The notes: generated by a model not told the origin, from the sequence alone. Shown: positions 42,875 to 51,167, counted from the first letter of the stretch. The stretch: DNA of 64,000 nt from Dysgonomonas sp. UBA7710 (GCF_002482385.1 NZ_DLFW01000023.1:1-64000), one strand, 5' to 3'. Numbers and translations: made by a program.

Positions 42875-43822
42875 ATGCCTATGAAACGCTTTTATATAAT
42901 CTTCATTTCGTGTCTGGTATTACTGCCAGTAAATATATATGCCCAAGGCGGAAAGAAAGAAAAGGTCAGTAAAGATATTTTCGGTAATACAATTATCGAA
43001 GATGAGGACGGTAATAAGACAACCATAAAGAAAGATATCTTCGGGAATACTGTAATTGAAGACAATAAGGGCAATAAGAAAACTATAAAGAAAGATATTT
43101 TTGGAAATACAGTGATAGAAGATAACAAGGGGAATAAAAAAACTATTAAAGAAGATATTCACGGAAATACAGTAATTGAAGATAATAAAGGAAATAAAAC
43201 GACTATCAGAGAAGATATCTTTGGCGATAAAGTAATAGAGGATAATAAGGGTTATAGAAAAACGATAAAGAAAGATATTTTTGATAATACAATAATCGAA
43301 GACAATAAAGGAAACCGCACAAAGATAGGAAAAGACATTTTCGATAATACGGTTGTTGAAACAAACGGGAGAAAAGTCAAAATAGGCCGTGATATATTCG
43401 GTTATCTTCAATATGAGGAAAATAACAGAAGGAAAGCATATCTGAAAAAAGATATTTTTGATGCATGGATTTTCACAGATGATAATAACAATGAAATAAA
43501 ATATTCCCAGGAGTTCTGGGCAGATATTCAGCGTGATTTCGGAGGTGATGAAGAAGAGACCTTTTTCTGGCTGATGGATATGTGCCGTGGATTGACGGAC
43601 TACAAAGAAGAATATAAAGTCGATATTTTCGGCCACCTTCAATTCAGCAACAACCACAATGAAAGAGCATCATTGTCGAAAAATATTTTTGATGAGATGG
43701 TTTATGAAGACAGCAAAGGGAATAAAATGATATATCCGCAGAATTTCTGGAATAAGATACGTAAACATAGCTCAGATAAAAAAGTATTTATGGATCTCAT
43801 ACAGCGTTATCTGTTCGAATAA
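42875..43822 (+). CDS. secreted protein with 20-residue DIFGN tandem repeats
   Basis: A 315-residue exported protein: signal peptide about 1-23 (FISCLVLLPVNIYA), then tandem 20-residue units from residue 34, typically DIFGNTVIEDNKGNKKTIKK. About eight units run head to tail (34-193), the first four nearly identical, later ones diverging (DIFDNTVVETNGRKVKIG, DIFGYLQYEENNRRKAYLKK); two more degenerate units lie near residues 250 and 270, and two EFWADI/NFWNKI segments follow repeats. Each unit is Asp/Asn/Lys-rich and beta-prone, suggesting a repeated beta-hairpin or solenoid, perhaps with bound cations. I do not recognise a named family. ATG at 42875; MKR two codons later is also possible. Confidence 0.85.
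   Translation: MPMKRFYIIFISCLVLLPVNIYAQGGKKEKVSKDIFGNTIIEDEDGNKTTIKKDIFGNTVIEDNKGNKKTIKKDIFGNTVIEDNKGNKKTIKEDIHGNTVIEDNKGNKTTIREDIFGDKVIEDNKGYRKTIKKDIFDNTIIEDNKGNRTKIGKDIFDNTVVETNGRKVKIGRDIFGYLQYEENNRRKAYLKKDIFDAWIFTDDNNNEIKYSQEFWADIQRDFGGDEEETFFWLMDMCRGLTDYKEEYKVDIFGHLQFSNNHNERASLSKNIFDEMVYEDSKGNKMIYPQNFWNKIRKHSSDKKVFMDLIQRYLFE
42974..43453 (+). repeat. 60-bp coding tandem repeat
   Basis: DNA-level tandem of about eight 60-bp units encoding the DIFGN repeats; the units at 43034-43213 are the most alike, so unit number may vary by slippage or recombination. Confidence 0.75.
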
Positions 43823-44051
43823 GGGAAATTTGAGTATACTACACTGTTAATATTGATAATAGTGTTGCATTTGTTATTTTTTGCTTTCGAATAACTCAGT
43901 CAAATATTGTGCCCTGTAAGGGTGAAGGATAGGAAAAGTTAGGGTGAAAGTGATAACAGGGAAAAAAGAGGAAATATAATCTTTTATAAAAATTGCATGT
44001 AACAAGTAAACCGATTCTTAATTCTTCATTATTCATTCTTAATTAATTCCT

Positions 44052-44073
44052 GTTACCTTTGTTACTTTTTAAC
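44052..44073 (+). repeat. GTTAC-type dispersed repeat, copy 5
   Basis: GTTACCTTTGTTACTTTTT followed by AAC; identical to the copy at 36994. It contains a perfect -7 box (TACCTTTG, 44054-44061), so here it may be the cinA promoter. Confidence 0.65.
44054..44061 (+). promoter_or_regulatory. -7 promoter box of cinA (TACCTTTG)
   Basis: Perfect TAnnTTTG match 58 nt before the cinA ATG, inside a dispersed repeat. Confidence 0.5.
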
Positions 44074-44119
44074 AGTAAATCAAACAAAACTTGTACTCGT
44101 AATAACAGATAGAATAGAA

Positions 44120-45343
44120 ATGAAAGCAGCAATAATTACAATCGGCGATGAAATCCTCATCGGTCAGATTGTCGACACCAATTCGGCATGGATAGCGCAG
44201 CAACTTACGCTTGCGGGGTTTGAAGTAGAAGAAATGCAGTCGATAGGGGACGACGCTCAACAGATAAAGGTTACTATAGACGAGGTTTTTACACGTGTAG
44301 ACGTTATACTGATGACAGGTGGATTGGGCCCGACGAAAGATGATATAACCAAGAAAACGCTTTGTGACTATTTTGGTACGACGCTGGTCTTTGATGATAC
44401 TGTTCTTGAGAATATACAAAATGTAATATCGAGTTTTACAACTTTAAATGAACTGACACGTAATCAGGCTTATGTGCCAAAGGATTGCACAGTGATACAG
44501 AATAGGGTAGGGACGGCTCCGATTACCTGGTTCGATTATATAGGTAAAGTCCTGGTGTCTATGCCGGGTGTTCCTTACGAGATGCGGTATGTAATGGACA
44601 ATGAGGTAATCCCCCGCTTGCAGGCAAAATATGATCCGGATGCTTACCTCAAGCGTGTATTTATTGTAAAGGGGTATACCGAATCGGCACTTGCGATGTA
44701 TATTGCCGATTTTGAAGATAATCTCCCTGAAGGTTTCGGATTGGCATATCTGCCTTCTCCCGGATTAATGAAGCTACGCCTGTTTGTAAGAGGACAGCAT
44801 CGTTCGCCGGAGTTGGATGAGCAGGTGAGAAAACTTCAGAATATATTGGGAGACGCGATCTTGGCCGAGAAAGATATTACAGCAGAGAAACTGCTGGGAG
44901 AACGTCTCTTCGAAAGAGGATTAAGTCTGGGTACGGCCGAGAGCTGTACAGGGGGGAATATCGCTCATACCATTACTTCTATCCCCGGTTCGTCCCGTTA
45001 TTTCAAAGGTTCGGTCATATCATATGCCAATGAAGAGAAGTTGAATATATTGCATGTCTCTCAGGTTTCTTTAGATCGTTTTGGTGCCGTGAGTGAAGCC
45101 GTAGCCGTTGAGATGGCCAGAGGAGCACAGAATGTTCTCAATGTGGACTGTTCTATAGCTACTACCGGTATTGCCGGCCCGGATGGCGGTACGGAAGAGA
45201 AGCCGGTAGGTACTGTCTGGGTTTGTACCACTTATAAGGATAAATGTGTGGCTCGGAAATATCAACTGGGACGATTCCGTGAAGCGAATATTGTACGTGC
45301 AACCAATATAGGAATGTTACAATTGCTGGAAATGCTCGAATGA
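44120..45343 (+). CDS. cinA: CinA: ADP-ribose pyrophosphatase / nicotinamide-nucleotide amidase
   Basis: Two-domain CinA of 407 residues. The N-terminal MoCF-like/COG1058 domain (about 1-170) has ITIGDEILIGQIVDTNSAWI and MTGGLGPTKDDITKKTL; the C-terminal PncC domain (about 250-405) has GTAESCTGGNIAHTIT and ATTGIAGPDGGTEEKPVGTV. Characterised homologues deamidate NMN and hydrolyse ADP-ribose in the pyridine nucleotide cycle; the competence name is historical. Complete, with ATG at 44120. Confidence 0.96.
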   Translation: MKAAIITIGDEILIGQIVDTNSAWIAQQLTLAGFEVEEMQSIGDDAQQIKVTIDEVFTRVDVILMTGGLGPTKDDITKKTLCDYFGTTLVFDDTVLENIQNVISSFTTLNELTRNQAYVPKDCTVIQNRVGTAPITWFDYIGKVLVSMPGVPYEMRYVMDNEVIPRLQAKYDPDAYLKRVFIVKGYTESALAMYIADFEDNLPEGFGLAYLPSPGLMKLRLFVRGQHRSPELDEQVRKLQNILGDAILAEKDITAEKLLGERLFERGLSLGTAESCTGGNIAHTITSIPGSSRYFKGSVISYANEEKLNILHVSQVSLDRFGAVSEAVAVEMARGAQNVLNVDCSIATTGIAGPDGGTEEKPVGTVWVCTTYKDKCVARKYQLGRFREANIVRATNIGMLQLLEMLE

Positions 45344-45500
45344 CAGTAAATTAATAAGTTTCGTGTTATTTTTCAATAAAATTATTGGTTTTAGCTTTTG
45401 TTTAATAAATTTATGAAGCTATATAGTGTTATTAATTTATATCCATGTTATATTTATAGAATAATACACACATACTCACAAACAATAATATATACTGCCT

Positions 45501-45815
45501 ATGAAACTTAACGACGAATCTGGCAATAAGTCTGTAATAACCACGCGCTATGTCCTGGATGCCAATTCCCTGATTACGTATGTAGTATATGATGAAGATG
45601 GTGACTGGCAGTTCTTTAGCGATGAAGATATTACGGAAAGTGATGCCTGCGTAGTTTCTGTAAAACAAATATTGGAGCTGGATGATAGCCTTAACGAACT
45701 CGACCTGAAGCCGGGACAGGCGGCTGAAAGAAGCGATGCTGATGCACCATGGCAAACAATCAAGCAGAAGAGTAGCCGCGATAATTCTTTCTTGAAGGAA
45801 GATGATGATAATTAA
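45501..45815 (+). CDS. DUF2185 / Imm33-like small protein
   Basis: A 104-residue acidic soluble protein. The stretch ITYVVYDEDGDWQFFSDEDI (25-44), then VVSVKQILELDDSLNELDLKPGQAAER and a final DAPW match the pattern of DUF2185 proteins, which include a predicted immunity-protein group (Imm33). No toxin gene lies beside it, so an immunity role is not supported by context. A strong hairpin follows at 45875-45907. Assignment is by pattern memory only. Confidence 0.65.
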   Translation: MKLNDESGNKSVITTRYVLDANSLITYVVYDEDGDWQFFSDEDITESDACVVSVKQILELDDSLNELDLKPGQAAERSDADAPWQTIKQKSSRDNSFLKEDDDN

Positions 45816-45874
45816 TGCTGAAGGTGATATCTATCTTATTCGGCAGTTGTTACTGATGGTTCATCGTTAATACA

Positions 45875-45907
45875 GGAGGCTTTTTGAAGATAAAAAGCGT
45901 AGCCTCC
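45875..45907. other. strong hairpin between two convergent genes
   Basis: GGAGGCT pairs with AGCCTCC and inner CTTTTT with AAAAAG. No T-tract follows on the plus strand, so it may be a bidirectional terminator of unusual form or an extragenic palindrome. Confidence 0.5.
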
Positions 45908-45991
45908 GCACGACATCCCGTCTGTGGAGACTACTTTGTAAACACAATCAATATTAAGTTTAGTCCTAATATTATCTCTTGTGAAGAACCC

Positions 45992-48313
45992 TTATTTCTT
46001 AGTACCCGACATGATGCCGGCATCTGTATCGTCGTTATTCAAGCGTTTGTTTGCAGCCTTGTACTGGCGTCCGAAATTCAGATTGAGCGTGAAGTTTACC
46101 ATTAGTATCTGTCCCAGGTTGTCGGTATATACGTTTGAGACATTCGGTGCAAGCCGGGAATAGTTCTTGCTCCCTTGCGTATAATCTTTAGCGAACGGAT
46201 TGAACATCCCTACAGCTACACTCCATTTTTCAGCATTGTATCCGGCCATCAGGACATGGAATCTCTCGCCTATATCCTGTGTCTCTGCCCAGTAGTTGTT
46301 CCATCGGGTCATCAGTTCAAAATTGAGGATCCATCGTTTGTAATTGGCCGTTAGTGATGTGCGCACCCGCCAGTTAGTATATGTGTGGGTGTAGTCATTT
46401 CCAAAGCTGATAAAGCGATTCAGTCCCGGTGATACGCTGAATGTGATATAGTCTTTCCATGGCTTCAATTTGAATGTGGTTTCCATATTTATACGATGGA
46501 AGCCTTTGTGGTTCACATTTGAGCGGACAAACTTTCCGTCTTCGAATGTTATCTGTTCCATAATCGGTTTGTGATCGTAGCTATATCTCATATAGAACTC
46601 GGCTCCGAATATACCTTTGTTGAATCCCGCGTTCAATGTATTGGAATAGAACCACACGGTTTGCAGGTTAGGATTACCTCTGCGGATTTGCAATGAATCT
46701 ATCTCCTGCTCTACATTATTCAGGTCGGATAGAGACGGGGAATATCCTGATATATATCCGTTGTAGCGTATATAAGCATTGTCGTTTATGTTGTATGCCA
46801 CGCGTAAAGTGGGGCGGAATATATACTTCTCGTTTTTGCTGTCTCCCTGGCTGTTGTATGACCGCATCATTCCCAGGCCCAATGTGTAGTTAAACTTGCT
46901 TTTTCTCCATTGGAACTCGCCGTAACCATATGTTTCGGCAAAGTTGAGGCCTATGTTTGTCGATACATTCCCATCGTATATATTGTTGGTATAGCTTTGT
47001 GTATGCTTTATCCCTCCTGATAGCTTCCCTGTCTCCAGTTTTTTCTCATATATACCTTCCATTATGAACGAGTATTTGTCTCCGGTTACCGATGAAAAGA
47101 TATCTGTAGTCAGATACTCACCCCTGCGTTCTTCATACCGGCGGGTCGATTTGGAATCTATATATGTACCTACAGCATTGAATATGACCAGTTGGTCATT
47201 TTTTAGGTTACGCTGATAATACAAGTCTAAAGACGGTGTGTTATTATTCCATGTAGAGTGGTCCGATATGGTTAATGGTGTACTGTTATCAGACGAGTGT
47301 ATAATACCATTCCTGTCCGAAAACTGATTCGGGGTCTTCTGATAATTGTATCTTAAAGTCGCATTAAAAAGGTACCTATCAGGTTCATTCAGATTATAGT
47401 TCAAAGCCATATTCAGGCGATCATCTTTAAATTTGGTGGGTTGTCCCTCTTCTATACGTTGCAGTGTTTTATCGGGCAGTACAAATGTCTCCTGATTTTC
47501 ACGGGTCCAGTCTATACCTCGGCGTGACCAGTATGCATTAATTCCGAACTCTGATTTCTTGTTATTGACTTTTGCAGAAGCGAAGTTCTCTCCCCATCCC
47601 ATGATGGATGGCGGAACATTTGCGAGGTTTGCAGAAACGTTTCCTCCCGATTCCCTGCGACGGGTAATATAATCGATTACGGCTGCCGCATTGTTATATC
47701 TCATTCCCGGATCGTCATGATACTCGATGCGTATAATATCAGCAGGCTGAAGTGCAACCACTTCGGCAATAGTAACTTCAACGCCATTGATTCGTAGTTG
47801 AACAGCGTCTCCTCCCGGTACGGTTACTGTATTATTTATCGGGTTGATAATTATACGTGACAGTTGCAGGTTGCGGAGCAGAGTCACACCGCTGTTGGAT
47901 GCTTTTATCTGTGCGTCGGAAGGAACGATAATTTTCCTGTCAGCCTTTTGAATAACAGCATTTGCGGTTACAGTCACATCTTTGAGCGCTACATCCGAGG
48001 CTTCCAGCGGAATGCTGCCTATATCTGTATTTTTATTGACGTCGTTAACGGGTATATATGCTTTTCTATAACCTACAAATGCTGCGGATAGTATATAGTT
48101 CCCATTAGGTATATTGTTGAAGGCAAACAGTCCTTTTGTATCGGATGATGCTCCGGCAACGAATGTTGAGTCCTGTTTGAGTAAGGCAATGTTTACAAAC
48201 TCCAGTGCATCGTGCGTATCAGTATCCACTATCGTACCCGATATTTTTACTTGTGCTGTTGATCTGGATGTTATGATAGCAAAAAGAATAAGCAGGATTA
48301 ATAAACGTTTCAT
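45992..48313 (-). CDS. outer-membrane beta-barrel receptor (CarboxypepD_reg-like, OMP_b-brl_3)
   Basis: A TonB-dependent-receptor-like protein of 773 residues. Seen: signal peptide 1-20; CarboxypepD_reg-like domain (about 22-105, ISGTIVDTDTHDALEFVNIA); a plug-like region with VQLRINGVEVTIAEVVALQP and IIRIEYHDDPGMRYN (about 165-215); and an outer-membrane barrel from about 240 to the end with many alternating aromatic strands, ending LGQILMVNFTLNLNFGRQYKA before a short polar tail. There is no SusD partner and no linked regulator, so it is not a typical polysaccharide-utilisation locus. Substrate unknown. Confidence 0.88.
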   Translation of the reverse strand: MKRLLILLILFAIITSRSTAQVKISGTIVDTDTHDALEFVNIALLKQDSTFVAGASSDTKGLFAFNNIPNGNYILSAAFVGYRKAYIPVNDVNKNTDIGSIPLEASDVALKDVTVTANAVIQKADRKIIVPSDAQIKASNSGVTLLRNLQLSRIIINPINNTVTVPGGDAVQLRINGVEVTIAEVVALQPADIIRIEYHDDPGMRYNNAAAVIDYITRRRESGGNVSANLANVPPSIMGWGENFASAKVNNKKSEFGINAYWSRRGIDWTRENQETFVLPDKTLQRIEEGQPTKFKDDRLNMALNYNLNEPDRYLFNATLRYNYQKTPNQFSDRNGIIHSSDNSTPLTISDHSTWNNNTPSLDLYYQRNLKNDQLVIFNAVGTYIDSKSTRRYEERRGEYLTTDIFSSVTGDKYSFIMEGIYEKKLETGKLSGGIKHTQSYTNNIYDGNVSTNIGLNFAETYGYGEFQWRKSKFNYTLGLGMMRSYNSQGDSKNEKYIFRPTLRVAYNINDNAYIRYNGYISGYSPSLSDLNNVEQEIDSLQIRRGNPNLQTVWFYSNTLNAGFNKGIFGAEFYMRYSYDHKPIMEQITFEDGKFVRSNVNHKGFHRINMETTFKLKPWKDYITFSVSPGLNRFISFGNDYTHTYTNWRVRTSLTANYKRWILNFELMTRWNNYWAETQDIGERFHVLMAGYNAEKWSVAVGMFNPFAKDYTQGSKNYSRLAPNVSNVYTDNLGQILMVNFTLNLNFGRQYKAANKRLNNDDTDAGIMSGTKK

Positions 48314-48523
48314 AATATCATTGTTTTACTTATTTTACTAATATTGATTTTGTTTATTGATATGACGGATACGGATGGAAAAAGGTTACAGGAAAAAGTG
48401 AATTAATCCGAAATTAATTTGTAAAGTATTATGAATAAATTGTTTATGATCTTATTAAAAACACAGGGTATCAGCTTGTTTAAATAAGTCTGCTAAAACT
48501 CCGGATTAAGAGGGAAATCTTCA

Positions 48524-48531
48524 TACCTTTG
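48524..48531 (+). promoter_or_regulatory. -7 promoter box of rnpA (TACCTTTG)
   Basis: Perfect TAnnTTTG match 18 nt before the rnpA ATG, so the leader is very short. Confidence 0.65.
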
Positions 48532-48549
48532 CGTTCTGATTATATATAA

Positions 48550-48969
48550 ATGAATACGGAAATTTCTCCCAAGAAGAATACTTTAGCTAAAGAAGAAAGA
48601 TTGTGCAGTACAAAATCCATAGACAAGCTTTTTTCTTCGGGAGAGTCGTTTATTGCTTATCCTCTGCGGATCGTGTACTTTATAGAAGATGAGGCAGATA
48701 TTGGAAATCAAATTGCTTCTATTCTGGTTAGTGTATCCAAGAAAAAGTTTAAAAGGGCTGTAAAACGGAACCGGGTGAAACGATTGGTTAAAGAGGCATA
48801 CAGATTGAATAAAGGCGTGTTCCAGGATTTGTTACGCTCCGAAGGTAAGCGGATAGATATTGCTTTTTTATACCTTAAAAATGAATTGCCGGCATATGCT
48901 GAGATAGAGAAAGCAATATTAAAAACAGTAGCAGTATTATCCGAAAGGTTGAAAGGAGGAAAGCTATGA
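48550..48969 (+). CDS. rnpA: ribonuclease P protein component
   Basis: Protein subunit of RNase P, which matures tRNA 5' ends; 139 residues. Seen: LCSTKSIDKLFSSGESFIAY (about 18-37) and the RNR signature VSKKKFKRAVKRNRVKRLVK (about 58-77). Its TGA overlaps the ATG of yidD (ATGA), the standard rnpA-yidD coupling. rpmH is not adjacent, as is usual in Bacteroidetes. Confidence 0.95.
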   Translation: MNTEISPKKNTLAKEERLCSTKSIDKLFSSGESFIAYPLRIVYFIEDEADIGNQIASILVSVSKKKFKRAVKRNRVKRLVKEAYRLNKGVFQDLLRSEGKRIDIAFLYLKNELPAYAEIEKAILKTVAVLSERLKGGKL

Positions 48970-49187
48970 AGAGAATATTGTCATGGATTCTCCTGCTTCC
49001 TGTCTATTTCTACAAATACAGCATATCCCCGATGCTTCCGCCGTCGTGCCGTTATACGCCTACCTGCTCCGAATATGCTATACAGGCAATAAAGAAATAC
49101 GGGCCATTCAAAGGATTTTGGCTGGCTGTAAAGCGAATTGCGCGATGCAATCCCTGGGGTGGTCATGGCTATGACCCTGTACCCTAA
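48966..49187 (+). CDS. yidD: membrane-protein insertion efficiency factor YidD
   Basis: A 73-residue protein with the family signature: LPVYFYKYSISPMLPPSCRY (11-30), TPTCSEYAIQAIKKYG (about 31-46), RCNPWGGHGYDPVP at the end. Conserved Cys residues are in place. Helps YidC-dependent insertion of inner-membrane proteins. Co-translated with rnpA and followed by a strong terminator. Confidence 0.95.
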   Translation: MKRILSWILLLPVYFYKYSISPMLPPSCRYTPTCSEYAIQAIKKYGPFKGFWLAVKRIARCNPWGGHGYDPVP

Positions 49188-49193
49188 ACAATA

Positions 49194-49224
49194 CCCCTAT
49201 TATAAATCTTATAATAGGGGCTTT
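49194..49224 (+). terminator. intrinsic terminator of rnpA-yidD
   Basis: CCCCTATTATAA (49194-49205), loop ATC, TTATAATAGGGG (49209-49220), then CTTT. Perfect 12-bp stem 6 nt after the yidD stop. Confidence 0.88.
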
Positions 49225-49246
49225 ACTCCTTTATTAAAATAAGAAT

Positions 49247-49642
49247 TTATAGATTTATAGATTCTTTTTCCCTGATTTTGGCTATTTCTTTATCTGCTTT
49301 TTCCTGAGCTTTCAGTTTTGCTTTTTCCGCTTTTGCTTTTGCTTTTATAATTGCTTTTTCTCCGTCTTTTTCAGCTTTTTCTTCGCTTTCTTGCCTGTTT
49401 TTCTTAGCATCTTCCCTTGCCTTTTTTGCAGATTTTTCAATATCTTTTTCTACCTGTTTTTTAGCATTTTCTATTTCTTTCTGCATTTTTTTATCAGCAT
49501 CCGCTGCGGCTTTTGCGGCTTTTGCTTTAATGTTTTCTATCGAGGCGGAAGTTTTCTGACTAATTACAATATCCTGACTATATGCCGATGTGGCGATAAC
49601 CATTGCTGTAAATGACAACAGACTTATAAATAACTTTTTCAT
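49247..49642 (-). CDS. exported Ala/Lys/Glu-rich coiled-coil protein
   Basis: A 131-residue protein with a signal peptide (KKLFISLLSFTAMVIATSAYS, about 2-22) and a mature part made almost wholly of Ala, Lys and Glu, for example KAAKAAADADKKMQKEIENA. It should form one long charged helix or coiled coil in the periplasm. No known family can be assigned to such low-complexity sequence. It might serve as a periplasmic spacer or binding protein; this is a guess. -7 box at 49708-49715. Confidence 0.75.
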   Translation of the reverse strand: MKKLFISLLSFTAMVIATSAYSQDIVISQKTSASIENIKAKAAKAAADADKKMQKEIENAKKQVEKDIEKSAKKAREDAKKNRQESEEKAEKDGEKAIIKAKAKAEKAKLKAQEKADKEIAKIREKESINL

Positions 49643-49707
49643 AATTTCTATGTGTATAGTTTTGGTTTGTTGGTATAATTAAAATCTCTCTAAAATATGT
49701 GTATTTA

Positions 49708-49715
49708 CAAATATA
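49708..49715 (-). promoter_or_regulatory. -7 promoter box (TATATTTG)
   Basis: CAAATATA on the plus strand, 65 nt before the ATG of the coiled-coil protein gene. Confidence 0.5.
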
Positions 49716-49805
49716 GGACAATTTATAATCAAAAAAGTTGCATCATTTATCTAAATTTGTCAATTATTGATTTGATTTTTCGTATGGCCTGTGATTATCA
49801 TAAGA

Positions 49806-50234
49806 TTACTTAACCCTTACCCAGTTTTGTGTACGTCCGAAAGCGGAAATACCCACATAGCCACGAACTTTTAGCTTATCGTTTCCATCAAGCGAGACAG
49901 TACATTTATAAAGCTTTCCATTCGACGGGTCAAGAATCTTTCCATCACTATATTCCTTGCCGTCTTTAGATAATCCTTTCAGTATTTCCAGACCTAAAAC
50001 AGGCTTATCTTTATCGGTTCCGGAACAGTTTGTACATTTTATATTCTTCTTTGCAGGATTGAGTATTTCAATTACTTTTCCGTATATTTTACCGTCCCGT
50101 TCAGTTATTTCAACTATCGATTTTGCTTCTTTGGTTTCGTCATCGAATGTTTTCCATTTGCCTGTAACGCTTTGTGCATTAGCTGATAGTATGGAAATAA
50201 ATAGTCCGGCTAATAATATAAATTTCAATTTCAT
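49806..50234 (-). CDS. DUF2147-domain exported protein
   Basis: A 142-residue protein with a signal peptide (about 1-20, LLAGLFISILSANAQS) and a DUF2147 domain: GKWKTFDDETKEAKSIVEIT (25-44), CTNCSGTDKDKPVLGLEILK (about 67-86) with a CxxC pair, and GNKLY/KLKVRGYVG-type strands ending in FGRTQNWVRVK. DUF2147 proteins are small beta-barrel secreted proteins widespread in Bacteroidetes and Proteobacteria, of unknown function. Promoter-like TACTTTCG at 50267-50274. Confidence 0.9.
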   Translation of the reverse strand: MKLKFILLAGLFISILSANAQSVTGKWKTFDDETKEAKSIVEITERDGKIYGKVIEILNPAKKNIKCTNCSGTDKDKPVLGLEILKGLSKDGKEYSDGKILDPSNGKLYKCTVSLDGNDKLKVRGYVGISAFGRTQNWVRVK

Positions 50235-50266
50235 CTTTTTATTTATTTAAAGTTGTTATTCGGTCA

Positions 50267-50274
50267 CGAAAGTA
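50267..50274 (-). promoter_or_regulatory. -7-like box (TACTTTCG)
   Basis: CGAAAGTA on the plus strand; one mismatch to TAnnTTTG; 32 nt before the DUF2147 gene ATG. Confidence 0.45.
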
Positions 50275-50372
50275 ATGAAAATAATAGTAATAGTTTCTTT
50301 TGAAACTATTAAAATTCAAAATCTTTAATGAATATAAGAATATCTAGTTTGTTATTGTTCATAATCAGTTGT

Positions 50373-51011
50373 TTACAGTCTACTTAGCTCTTCAAAGGAG
50401 ATTTCAGTAAAATCAGAGATAATCTTTATCGTATTATGTAATAATGCTTCTTTAAGGAGAGAGCCTTTTAGGGCTATCACTTTCATGCCATTCAGATGTG
50501 CTGTCTCTATCGTATTTAAGGAGTTTTCAAATACAAAACAATCTTTTGGCTCAAAACCCAATTCCTTTGCAGCCAACTCAAAGCCCGATATTGAAGATTT
50601 GAATTTGGATAGATTTTCGATAGATACAATTGTATCCATTGTGCTATTCAAATCAGTTTGTTTAAATACATTATCTAATTTAGTCTGGCTGGAATTTGTT
50701 ACCAATCCTATTTTTATCCCATTCTTTTTTAGGTTCTCAATAAACTGTTTGAGTCCTTTTACCTCGTGAATTTTCAAATTGGCTTCATGTGCTTTCAGTT
50801 CATTTATTAATCTGTGTCTCTCATCTTCGGAAAGGTGAGAGAAGTATTTAGTAAGAATGTCATGCAGGCTTTTCCCGTTTACAACTTGTTCCGGATTTGC
50901 TGTTTCCGAGCCGTATTTATCGCCAAGGTATTTCCATATGCTTTTGTTCTGGGATTCACTGTCTATCAGTACTCCATCGAGACCGAATAATACACAAAAC
51001 TTATCTTTCAT
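50373..51011 (-). CDS. HAD-superfamily protein with substituted catalytic residues
   Basis: A 212-residue protein of the beta-phosphoglucomutase/phosphoglycolate-phosphatase-like HAD group with a helical cap. Motif I should read DxD; here it is VLFGLDGVLIDSE (8-20), so the nucleophilic Asp is Gly (codon GGT at residue 10) while the acid/base Asp12 remains. Motif II VTNSS (about 104-108) is normal, but motif IV reads FENSLNT (about 160-166) in place of the usual FEDS. Both changes predict loss of phosphotransfer. The frame is intact over the full length, so it may be a non-catalytic binding protein, or recently decayed. A 15-bp palindrome and direct repeats lie upstream (51054-51097). Confidence 0.85.
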   Translation of the reverse strand: MKDKFCVLFGLDGVLIDSESQNKSIWKYLGDKYGSETANPEQVVNGKSLHDILTKYFSHLSEDERHRLINELKAHEANLKIHEVKGLKQFIENLKKNGIKIGLVTNSSQTKLDNVFKQTDLNSTMDTIVSIENLSKFKSSISGFELAAKELGFEPKDCFVFENSLNTIETAHLNGMKVIALKGSLLKEALLHNTIKIISDFTEISFEELSRL

Positions 51012-51053
51012 TTTATTATGATTTATGGGTAAATACTATTATAGTAAAACAGA

Positions 51054-51097
51054 TTACTGATTCAGTAAGTTTATTAACTGATTTAATATTAACTGAT
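51054..51097. promoter_or_regulatory. candidate operator: palindrome plus direct repeats
   Basis: TTACTGATTCAGTAA (51054-51068) is a perfect palindrome around a central T. ATTAACTGAT follows twice (51073-51082 and 51088-51097), 15 bp apart. Located 43 bp upstream of the HAD gene; the AraC gene next door is a possible binder. Confidence 0.45.
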
Positions 51098-51127
51098 ATT
51101 GATTTACGGACCATTGATGGATATAAG

Positions 51128-51167
51128 AAAAATCCTGCGAATCTCACGACTCACAGGATGAATTTTT
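51128..51167 (-). terminator. terminator of the AraC gene
   Basis: AAAAATCCTG (51128-51137) pairs with CAGGAT (51154-51159) and the following ATTTTT; on the minus strand it ends in a T-rich run. A second hairpin TACAACC/GGTTGTA lies near 51192-51211. Confidence 0.6.

Noticed and set aside
42974..43453. Regular 60-bp repeats resembling a CRISPR-like array.
   Set aside because: No unique spacers; the repeats are contiguous and in frame within a signal-peptide protein.
42920..43657. 245-codon minus-strand open frame.
   Set aside because: Antisense to the tandem-repeat gene; the 60-bp repeats (a multiple of three) keep several frames open. A shadow.
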